A program made the position numbers and the translations under genes. From Gemmatimonadota bacterium (GTDB taxonomy: Bacteria > Gemmatimonadota > Gemmatimonadetes > Gemmatimonadales > GWC2-71-9), in NCBI GenBank assembly GCA_003220855.1, contig QHTP01000032.1:1-16063 (forward strand): a stretch of DNA of 16,063 nucleotides, read 5' to 3'. This document shows, in pieces, positions 6,868 to 12,588 of this stretch (the stretch's first letter is position 1; the number at the start of each line of letters is the position of its first letter). Under the pieces are notes generated by a model. The model was not told where the DNA came from. It searched no databases and saw nothing but the letters and a program-made list of their open reading frames with translations.

Positions 6868-8256
6868 ATGACTCGCACCATCCAGTCGCAATCGCTCAGA
6901 CGTCTGGGGCTGCTGGTCGCCCTCGCCGCCGCGTACTTCGTGGCCGGCAGGCTCGGGCTGCGGTTCGCCGTCGCCAACCCCAACGCGACGGCCGTCTGGC
7001 CGCCGACGGGGATCGCGCTCGCCGCCCTGCTCCTCGCCGGCTACGACGTCTGGCCGGCCATCCTGGTGGGCGCGTTCCTGGTGAACGTGACCATCTCCGG
7101 CTCGGTGCCGAGCGCCGTCGCGGTCGCGGCCGGGAACACGCTCGAGGGCCTGCTCGGCGCGTACCTCGTCAATCGCTTCGCCCGCGGTCGTCGAGTGGGG
7201 GAGCGCGCGCGCGACGTCTTCACCCTTGCGGTGCTCGCGGGAATCGTGAGCACGGCCGTGAGCGCCACCGCCGGTGTGATCGTGATCTCGCTCGACGGAC
7301 TGGCACGCTGGAGCGACTTCGGCTCGATCTGGCTCACCTGGTGGCTCGGCGACGCGGTGGGCGATCTGGTGGTCGCGCCCGCCGTGCTGTTCTGGGCGCT
7401 GCACCCCCGCGTGCACTGGACGCGACGCCAGACGCTCGAGGCCGCGGCGCTGTTGTCGTGCATCGTGGTCATCGCGATCGCGGTGTTCGACGGCCTGTTC
7501 CCGTGGCGGGACCGGCATTATCCCCTCGAATTCCTGTGTGTGCCCCTGCTGCTCTGGGCCGCGTTCCGGTTCGAGCCGCGCGAGGCGGCGACGGCCGTGC
7601 TCGTCCTCTCGGGCGTCGCCATCGCGGGCACGCTCTCGGGGTTCGGGCCGTTCGCGCGCCCGACGTACGACGAGTCGCTGCTGCTGGTGCAGGCGTTCAC
7701 GGGCGTGACGGCCATCATGACGCTGGTGCTCGCGGCGGCGGTGGCCGAGCGGCGGGAGGCCCAGGAGCGGCTGCGCCGCTTGGCGGTGAGCGATCCCCTC
7801 ACGGGGCTGTCGAACTACCGGCAGCTCGTCCAGGCGCTCGAGACGGAGATCAAGCGGTCGTCGCGCACCGACCGGCCGTTCGCGGTCGTGCTCATGGATC
7901 TCGACGGTCTGAAGACGATCAACGACCGCTTCGGCCACCTGGTGGGGAGCCTGGCGCTGCGCCGCGTGGCGGAGACCCTGCTCGGCTCGTGCCGCGGCAT
8001 CGACACCGCGGCGCGGTTCGGCGGCGACGAGTTCGCCGTGGTGCTGCCGGAGACGGGCGACGCGGCGGCGTGGCACGTGGCGCGCCGGATCGCCGATCGG
8101 GTGGCACGCGATGGCGAGGAGCCGGTGATTTCGGTGAGCGTCGGCGTGGCCATCCACCCGCGCGATGGGGCGTCGCTCGAAGGCCTCCTCAATGCGGCGG
8201 ACCGCTCTCTGTACGACACGAAGTCGCGCCGGCGACACCGGGCGCAGGCATCCTAA
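6868..8256 (+). CDS. MASE1-GGDEF membrane diguanylate cyclase
   Basis: This 462-residue protein makes c-di-GMP from two GTP. Residues 1-300 form a MASE1 membrane sensor domain of about eight spans; the segment ATAVWPPTGIALAALLLAGY (44-63) and WLGDAVGDLVVAPA are typical. Residues 305-455 form the GGDEF domain: DPLTGLSNYR (from 309), MDLDGLKTINDRFGH and RFGGDEFAVVLPE. The signature G385-G386-D387-E388-F389 is intact, and the inhibitory I-site RGID (R376-D379) lies at the normal 5-residue distance, so product inhibition is expected. No EAL domain is seen. The ATG at 6868 lies 26 bases after the previous stop with no strong ribosome binding site, so it may be co-transcribed with the zinc-ribbon gene. 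The MASE1 ligand is not known from sequence. Confidence 0.93.
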   Translation: MTRTIQSQSLRRLGLLVALAAAYFVAGRLGLRFAVANPNATAVWPPTGIALAALLLAGYDVWPAILVGAFLVNVTISGSVPSAVAVAAGNTLEGLLGAYLVNRFARGRRVGERARDVFTLAVLAGIVSTAVSATAGVIVISLDGLARWSDFGSIWLTWWLGDAVGDLVVAPAVLFWALHPRVHWTRRQTLEAAALLSCIVVIAIAVFDGLFPWRDRHYPLEFLCVPLLLWAAFRFEPREAATAVLVLSGVAIAGTLSGFGPFARPTYDESLLLVQAFTGVTAIMTLVLAAAVAERREAQERLRRLAVSDPLTGLSNYRQLVQALETEIKRSSRTDRPFAVVLMDLDGLKTINDRFGHLVGSLALRRVAETLLGSCRGIDTAARFGGDEFAVVLPETGDAAAWHVARRIADRVARDGEEPVISVSVGVAIHPRDGASLEGLLNAADRSLYDTKSRRRHRAQAS

Positions 8257-8268
8257 GCCGGTTTTTTT
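8237..8268 (+). terminator. Possible intrinsic terminator of the diguanylate cyclase gene
   Basis: ACCGG (8237-8241) can pair with CCGGT (8258-8262), with an inner AGG/CCT pairing at 8246-8248 and 8252-8254, and is followed by seven T residues (8262-8268). The hairpin overlaps the TAA stop. The stem is short and bulged, and the T-run may instead reflect lysine codons of an antisense ORF, so this is tentative. Confidence 0.35.
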
Positions 8269-8378
8269 CCTTGCTTGGCCTTTTTCGTTTTCTTCACGTT
8301 TTTCGTCCCCGTCAGACTCCAGATCCAGTTCGTGGCGCTCTTGACGACCCTCGCATGGGGGGATATAAGCAACTGCAC
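8253..8378 (-). CDS. Possible small basic protein, 41 residues
   Basis: A GTG-started frame of 41 codons ends at TAG 8253-8255, overlapping the cyclase stop on the other strand. Predicted features are a hydrophobic/aromatic middle (SATNWIWSLTG) and a lysine-rich tail (KNVKKTKKAKQGKKPA). The first 25 or so codons carry mostly G or C in the third position, more than the other two frames, which argues for real coding and explains the oddly T-rich plus-strand sequence after the cyclase gene. Against it: there is no ribosome binding site before the GTG, and its 5' end overlaps the promoter of the 8402 gene. No family recognised. It may be a real short protein or chance. Confidence 0.3.
   Translation of the reverse strand: MQLLISPHARVVKSATNWIWSLTGTKNVKKTKKAKQGKKPA
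8341..8369 (+). promoter_or_regulatory. Sigma-70 type promoter of zinc-ribbon gene B
   Basis: TTGACG (8341-8346), a 17-base spacer and TATAAG (8364-8369) form a near-consensus promoter. The expected start near 8376 leaves a 5' leader of about 26 bases that contains the GGAGG ribosome binding site (8392-8396). It gives the second zinc-ribbon gene its own transcript, separate from the cyclase. Confidence 0.65.
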
Positions 8379-8401
8379 AAACCGCCCGTGCGGAGGTCGC
8401 C

Positions 8402-8833
8402 ATGGATCGAGCGATGTCGGAGTGGGCCGACATGGTGAAGGGCCCGCGGTGGGCCCGGGTCCGGGACGGGGTGCGCTCTCGGCTGCGGCGCGGTGCGTGG
8501 TATCCCGTGCTGAGCGCGGGGTCGCATTCCGTGGTCCTCGACGTGCGCGGCATGTCCGTCAGCGTGCACCACTCCTACCTCGTGCTCACCTTCGCCCGCC
8601 CCACGCGCTGGAGCCTCGTCAGGCGCCCTCCGGATGCCGGGCTGATGCCAGAGAGCTGGGGCGCGTGGTACGCCGTGTGTCCGGGGTGCGCCGCGCGCGA
8701 GCCCGTCAGGCAGGTCACGGGCACCATGGCGTGCACGAGGTGCGATCAGGGTTTTCACATCGACTGGAGCGCCGACGCGCGGCGGTTGGACGAGCGGACC
8801 CGTCCCACCCCGGCGCACCCGCACGCCGCCTGA
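8402..8833 (+). CDS. Small LRRGAWY-motif zinc-ribbon protein (copy B)
   Basis: This 143-residue soluble protein is a paralogue of the gene at 6482. It has RWAR (16-19), LRRGAWY (28-34), LDV, W-x-LVxRPxDA, WGAWYAVCPGC (86-96) and CTRC (111-114); C93, C96, C111 and C114 make a Cys4 zinc ribbon. The spacing between LRRGAWY and the first cysteine and between the two cysteine pairs is identical in both copies. It differs by an 11-residue longer N-terminus and a charged, histidine/proline-rich tail of about 20 residues after the last conserved tryptophan. The ATG at 8402 has a GGAGG box 5 bases upstream; an internal ATG at 8432 would resemble the start of copy A more closely. Function unknown; the duplication around a diguanylate cyclase is the main clue. 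Confidence 0.75.
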   Translation: MDRAMSEWADMVKGPRWARVRDGVRSRLRRGAWYPVLSAGSHSVVLDVRGMSVSVHHSYLVLTFARPTRWSLVRRPPDAGLMPESWGAWYAVCPGCAAREPVRQVTGTMACTRCDQGFHIDWSADARRLDERTRPTPAHPHAA

Positions 8834-8859
8834 GTAGGGCGGCGCCGCGCGCCGTGTCG

Positions 8860-8889
8860 TTGACCCCCGGCGCCACGCTCCGGTAGCTT
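8860..8889 (+). promoter_or_regulatory. Sigma-70 type promoter of the MATE gene, leaderless layout
   Basis: TTGACC (8860-8865), an 18-base spacer and TAGCTT (8884-8889). The ATG at 8898 lies 8 bases after the -10 box, so the transcript would carry little or no 5' leader; no Shine-Dalgarno sequence is present. Confidence 0.6.
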
Positions 8890-8897
8890 GCGGCGCC

Positions 8898-10238
8898 ATG
8901 ACCAGCGTCACCCGCGCGCCCGGATCGCTCACGGTCGGGCCGCTGCGCCCCGTCATTCTGCAGCTCGCCGCGCCCGCCGTGGCGATGATGGCCTGCCATT
9001 TCTGCTTCAACCTGATCGACTCGATCTGGGTGGGCCGCCTCATCGGCCCGGCGGCGCTCGCGGCCGTCTCGACCGCGGGATTCTACGTCTGGGTGTTGCT
9101 ATCGCTCGGTGAGATGGTGGAGGTGGGGCTGATCGCGGTCGCCGCGCGGCGGCACGGAGAGGGCCGTCCCGACCTCGCCGCCCGCGCCGCCGGGGCGGCC
9201 GTGTTGTACGCCCTGGGCGCAGGCACGGCCGCGTCGTTGCTCGGGTTCGCGCTGACCGGCGACCTGTTCCGCCTGATGACGGTGCCGCGCGAGGTGGCGG
9301 CGCTCGGGTCCCGCTACCTCGACACGTGGCTCCTCGGCGGTCCGCTCGTGTTCGGGTTCTTCGCGATCGAGGCGACATTCCGGGCCGCCGGCGACACGCG
9401 TACGCCATTCGCGCTGCTCGCGGCGTCGGTGTTGCTGTCGATCGGGCTCGACCCGCTGCTCATCGCCGGGGTGGGACCCTTTCCCCGGCTCGGCGTCGAG
9501 GGGGCGGCCGTCGCGTCCGTGATGGTGCGGGGCGGGGGGTTCCTGATCGGCGTGGGCATCGCGCTCAAGCGCGGGCTCATCCGTCTCGACGCACCCGACT
9601 GGCGCGCCGTGCCCACGCTGCTCCGGGTGGGCGCGCCGCTCTCGCTCGCCGGCGTGCTCCTCTCCGTGGTGTACATGTGGCTGACCCGGTACACGGCGCG
9701 CTTCGGCACCGCCGCGCTCGCGGCACTCGGTGTGGGCCACAAGGTCGAAGGGATCGGGTTCCTCGCCATTTCGGGATTCGCCCTCTCGGCCGCCGCGCTG
9801 GTCGGACAGAACCTGGGCGCGAACCAGGAAGCGCGCGCGCGCCAGGCGGTGCGCATGACGGTGTTGTACTGTCTCACGGTCACCGTCGCGACGGCGGCCG
9901 CGTTCCTCGCCATCCCGCGCTCCCTGGTGGCGCTGTTCACGTCCGATCCCGCGGTGATCGCCGACGGGAGCCTCTACCTGCGCGTGATCGCGTTCGCGCA
10001 GATCGGGCAGACGTTCGAGATCATCCTGGAGGGTGCCCTCGCGGGGGCGGGCTACACGCTGTGGCCGCAGATCACGAGCACCGCGCTCACGTTGCTGCGG
10101 GTGCCGCTCGCCGCCTGGTGGTCGGCGACGATCGGCTTGGTCGGCATCTGGCTCGCGCTCTCGGTGACCGCGGTCGGGCGGGGGGTCGCGATGACGTTCT
10201 TCTGGCTCAATGGCGCCTGGCGTCGCAGCGTGGTGTAA
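8898..10238 (+). CDS. MATE family multidrug/sodium (or proton) antiporter
   Basis: This 446-residue polytopic protein has about twelve hydrophobic segments in two MatE repeats. The N-terminal repeat has the typical ILQLAAPAVAMM and FNLIDSIWVGRLIGPAALAA; ATFRAAGDTRTPF (about 158-170) marks the end of the third or fourth span. The second repeat has LRVGAPLSLAGV, ALAALGVGHKVEGIGFLA, AAALVGQNLGANQEARA and FEIILEGALAGAGYT. These are standard MATE (NorM/DinF type) features; the family exports cationic drugs or metabolites across the cytoplasmic membrane. The substrate cannot be read. The start at ATG 8898 is supported by the adjacent -10 box. The next gene begins two bases after its TAA, so the two are very likely co-transcribed. 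Confidence 0.92.
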   Translation: MTSVTRAPGSLTVGPLRPVILQLAAPAVAMMACHFCFNLIDSIWVGRLIGPAALAAVSTAGFYVWVLLSLGEMVEVGLIAVAARRHGEGRPDLAARAAGAAVLYALGAGTAASLLGFALTGDLFRLMTVPREVAALGSRYLDTWLLGGPLVFGFFAIEATFRAAGDTRTPFALLAASVLLSIGLDPLLIAGVGPFPRLGVEGAAVASVMVRGGGFLIGVGIALKRGLIRLDAPDWRAVPTLLRVGAPLSLAGVLLSVVYMWLTRYTARFGTAALAALGVGHKVEGIGFLAISGFALSAAALVGQNLGANQEARARQAVRMTVLYCLTVTVATAAAFLAIPRSLVALFTSDPAVIADGSLYLRVIAFAQIGQTFEIILEGALAGAGYTLWPQITSTALTLLRVPLAAWWSATIGLVGIWLALSVTAVGRGVAMTFFWLNGAWRRSVV

Positions 10239-10240
10239 CC

Positions 10241-10984
10241 ATGGCCACGTTGATCACGTTGCTCACGGACTTCGGCACCGCCGACAGCTACGTCGGCGAG
10301 GTGAAGGGCGTGCTGTTGTCGCAGGTGCACGGCGTGGTGCTCGCGGACATCACCCACCAAGTCCCCCCGGGCGACGTGCGTGCTGCCCAATACATCCTTT
10401 CCCGAGTATGGCAGCGGTTTCCCCAGGGGACCGTGCACCTCGCGGTCGTGGACCCGGGGGTGGGGACGAACCGGCGCGCGCTCGCGGCGCAGACGGCGGG
10501 GCACTTCTTCGTCGCCCCCGACAACGGCCTGCTCTCGTTTCTCTCCCCGGAGGCGCATTTCGTTTCGCTGCCGGTGCCCCCGGCCGCGGCGCCCACCTTC
10601 CACGCCCGCGACCTGTTTGCGCCCGCGGCCGGCCAGCTTGCCCTGGGCGCGTCTCTGTCACACATGGGCCAGCCTATCACCGATCCGTACCGCTCCCCGC
10701 TCCCCGCGCCCCGGGAAGACGGGGGAGTCATGGTGGGCGAAGTGATCTATGTCGATCGCTTCGGTACCCTGATCTCGAACATCCCGGGGGACGCGGTGGA
10801 GCCGGGCGTGCGCATCAAAGTCGCCGGTACCGAGATCGGCACGCTGGCGCGCAGCTTCGGCGACGTGAAGCGGGGCGTGCTCGTCGCGTTCGTCGGCAGC
10901 GGGGGGACGGTGGAAATCGCGGTGCGCGACGGCAGCGCGGCGCGACTGCTAGGAGTCGGTGTGGGAGCGGAAGTGCGGGCCTGA
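10241..10984 (+). CDS. S-adenosyl-L-methionine hydrolase (adenosine-forming), DUF62 family
   Basis: This 247-residue protein belongs to the SAM hydroxide adenosyltransferase (fluorinase/chlorinase-like) family, which splits SAM with water to adenosine and methionine. Family motifs in order: ITLLTDFGTADSYVGEVKG (5-23), DITHQVPPGDVRAA (36-49), VVDPGVGTNRR (69-79), FVAPDNGLLSFL (90-101), TFHARDLFAPAAG (119-131) and VDRFGTLISNIPG. The Asp-Arg-His set of the hydrolase type is present as D71, R78 and H121. Two usually conserved residues differ: the alanine in TFHARD (commonly TFHGRD) and the threonine in FGTLISN (commonly FGNLITN). The ATG lies two bases after the MATE stop. Its 3' end overlaps the convergent anti-sigma gene by 36 bases. 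Confidence 0.88.
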   Translation: MATLITLLTDFGTADSYVGEVKGVLLSQVHGVVLADITHQVPPGDVRAAQYILSRVWQRFPQGTVHLAVVDPGVGTNRRALAAQTAGHFFVAPDNGLLSFLSPEAHFVSLPVPPAAAPTFHARDLFAPAAGQLALGASLSHMGQPITDPYRSPLPAPREDGGVMVGEVIYVDRFGTLISNIPGDAVEPGVRIKVAGTEIGTLARSFGDVKRGVLVAFVGSGGTVEIAVRDGSAARLLGVGVGAEVRA

Positions 10985-11212
10985 GGGCGTCGGAATCCGC
11001 ACCTTGGCCATCACCCGCTCCACGAACCCGAACTCGGGCGCGAAGCGGGTGAGCTGCGCCAGCTCGCGGAACAGCTTGCGCTCGCGCCCGGCGGTCGCGC
11101 GGCACTCGTCGCACCGCGCCAGGTGCGGGTCCCGCGCGGCGGGAAGCAGCCCCTCGGCCCAGAGCTCGATTTCGTCCGGGGTCAGGTGTCGGGTGTCAGG
11201 AGTCGGGGTCAT
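10949..11212 (-). CDS. Soluble zinc-binding anti-sigma factor (ZAS/zf-HC2 type)
   Basis: The 87-residue protein carries H30-x3-C34-x2-C37 (HLARCDEC), the zinc motif of ZAS anti-sigma factors, preceded by TPDEIELWAEGLL and followed by a helical tail with FVERVMAKVRIP. No membrane segment follows, so it is a short cytoplasmic form, which in this family often senses redox or zinc state. It lies 37 bases downstream of the ECF sigma gene on the same strand, the usual sigma/anti-sigma pairing. No clear ribosome binding site precedes the ATG at 11212. Its first 13 codons are encoded in a heptameric repeat array. Partner choice is inferred from adjacency. Confidence 0.78.
   Translation of the reverse strand: MTPTPDTRHLTPDEIELWAEGLLPAARDPHLARCDECRATAGRERKLFRELAQLTRFAPEFGFVERVMAKVRIPTPSGPHFRSHTDS
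11174..11208. repeat. Heptameric short tandem repeat, five units
   Basis: Five consecutive 7-base units fit GTC-N-GG-N: GTCCGGG, GTCAGGT, GTCGGGT, GTCAGGA and GTCGGGG. The array sits inside the 5' end of the anti-sigma gene (minus strand), where it encodes the Thr/Pro/Asp-rich N-terminus. Because the unit is not a multiple of three, a change in copy number would shift the frame. Confidence 0.6.
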
Positions 11213-11249
11213 CTTGGCCCAGCCTTACGCGCCAGTCGCGGCACCGGTT

Positions 11250-11936
11250 TCACTCCTTCCGATCGGCCAAGTAGCCCCGCAATTCGTTGCGGGCCCTGTG
11301 GATATACGTTTTCACCGTGCCCAGCGGAAGCTCCAGGATCCGGGCGATTTCCTCGTACGAGTGGCCCTCCACGTGGCGTAACAGGATGCACGAGCGGTAC
11401 TCCGGCCGCAGCCGCGCGATCGCCCGCTCGATCGCGCCGCCCAGCTCGCGCGCCTCGAGCTCCTGGAGCGGGCTCTCGCCCTTGTCGCCGAGCTGCAGCG
11501 TGGTCGCGCGCATCGCCTCGGGAGTCGTGGCGTGGGGGGAGCCGTCGAGCGAGAGCGTGTCGAGCTCGCGCTTGCGAAGCTGATCGATCGCCGCGTTGTT
11601 GGCGATCTTGAAGATCCAGGACGAGAAGCGGAACTGCGGGTTGTACGAGCCGAGCCCGTTCAGGACCTTGATGAACGTTTCCTGGGCGAGGTCCTCGGCG
11701 AGCGCGCGGTCGCGCACCATGCGGTAGAGCAGCGAGAACACCGGCCGCTCGTAGCGACGCACCAGCTCGCGGAACGCCGCGTCGTGGCCACGCTTGGCCC
11801 ACTCGACGACGTCCTGGTCGCTGGCGCCCGTCAGGTGGCCCGGCCTATCTTTCGCGCCTATGGCGCCCCCTGCATTCGAGGTGGCCGTGAGTCGTGTCCC
11901 CAACGCAAAGCGGTCGTACGTGCGCGACATGTTCAC
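11250..11936 (-). CDS. ECF (RpoE-like) RNA polymerase sigma factor
   Basis: This sigma-70 family protein has region 2 (AFRELVRRYERPVFSLLYR, ALAEDLAQETFIKVL, FSSWIFKIANNAAIDQLRKR) and region 4 (LRPEYRSCILLRHVEGHSYE, IARILELPLGTVKTYIHRAR). There is no region 3, so it is an ECF factor. The start is unclear: canonical codons are ATG 11936, ATG 11930 and TTG 11903, giving up to 228 residues, but the conserved part begins near 11834 (a CTG), which would give 194 residues, the usual family length. The first 34 residues are low in family likeness and lie antisense to the menG 5' end. The neighbouring anti-sigma gene is its likely regulator. Confidence 0.88.
   Translation of the reverse strand: MNMSRTYDRFALGTRLTATSNAGGAIGAKDRPGHLTGASDQDVVEWAKRGHDAAFRELVRRYERPVFSLLYRMVRDRALAEDLAQETFIKVLNGLGSYNPQFRFSSWIFKIANNAAIDQLRKRELDTLSLDGSPHATTPEAMRATTLQLGDKGESPLQELEARELGGAIERAIARLRPEYRSCILLRHVEGHSYEEIARILELPLGTVKTYIHRARNELRGYLADRKE
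11846..11851 (+). promoter_or_regulatory. Candidate -10 box for the menG cluster
   Basis: TATCTT lies 8 bases before the ATG at 11860, the same spacing as in the MATE promoter, and no ribosome binding site is present. The -35 region is weak. The box lies inside the N-terminal part of the antisense sigma reading frame. Confidence 0.4.
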
Positions 11937-12588
11937 CGCGATCGCCCCGCGCTACGACTTCCTCAATCATCTCCTGAGTCTCAACGTGGACCGCTCCTGG
12001 CGCCGCGCCGCGGTGCGGCGGCTCGCCTGGGAGCGGACGCCTCACGGCACCTACCTCGACCTCTGCGCCGGGACGCTCGACCTCGCGGCGACGCTCGCTC
12101 GCGAGCCGACGTTCGCCGGGCAGGTCGTCGGCGCGGACTTCGTCGTCCCCATGCTCACCCGGGGGAAGGGGAAAGCCGCGCGCGCCCGTCCCGTCGCCGC
12201 CGACGCTCTGACGCTGCCCTGCGCCGACGGCCGGTTCGACGGCGCGATGTGCGCGTTCGGGGTCCGGAACCTCGCGGACTTGGACGCCGGGTTGCGCGAG
12301 GCGCACCGAGTGCTCCGGCCGGGTGCGCATTTCGTGGTGCTCGAGTTCACCACGCCGCGGTTTGCGCCGTTGCGCGCCCTGTACCTGTTCTACTTCCGGC
12401 GCGTGCTCCCCGCGATCGGCCGGGCGGTGTCGAAACATAGGGACGCCTATACCTACCTGCCAGAGTCGGTGTTCGAGTTCCCCGATCCGGAAGGCCTGGC
12501 ACACCGGCTGCGCGTCGCCGGATTCGACGCCGTCGGCTACGAACTCCTGACGGGCGGGATCTGCGCCATCCATCATGGCACTCGATAA
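11860..12588 (+). CDS. menG: Demethylmenaquinone C-methyltransferase (MenG/UbiE)
   Basis: The 242-residue SAM-dependent methyltransferase has FTAIAPRYDFLNHLLSLNVD (25-44), the MenG/UbiE signature, a motif I at 67-76 reading DLCAGTLDLA (usually D-x-CCGTGD), DGAMCAFGVRNLADLD, LEFTTP, and the C-terminal YTYLPESVFEFPDPEGLA. It performs the last step of menaquinone synthesis, methylating demethylmenaquinone. The leucine in motif I where glycine is usual is a mild oddity. The ATG at 11860 is chosen because of the -10 box 8 bases upstream; a longer frame from 11794 has no family likeness. It overlaps the following ubiD-type gene by 14 bases. A UbiE role in ubiquinone synthesis is less likely in this context. 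Confidence 0.9.
   Translation: MAPPAFEVAVSRVPNAKRSYVRDMFTAIAPRYDFLNHLLSLNVDRSWRRAAVRRLAWERTPHGTYLDLCAGTLDLAATLAREPTFAGQVVGADFVVPMLTRGKGKAARARPVAADALTLPCADGRFDGAMCAFGVRNLADLDAGLREAHRVLRPGAHFVVLEFTTPRFAPLRALYLFYFRRVLPAIGRAVSKHRDAYTYLPESVFEFPDPEGLAHRLRVAGFDAVGYELLTGGICAIHHGTR

Noticed and set aside
5371..8553. Open minus-strand frame of 1060 codons
   Set aside because: It is antisense to Mrp, TPR, zinc-ribbon and GGDEF genes with clear homology; its translation is Arg/Pro/Ala/His-rich with no domain, as expected for a shadow frame in GC-rich DNA.
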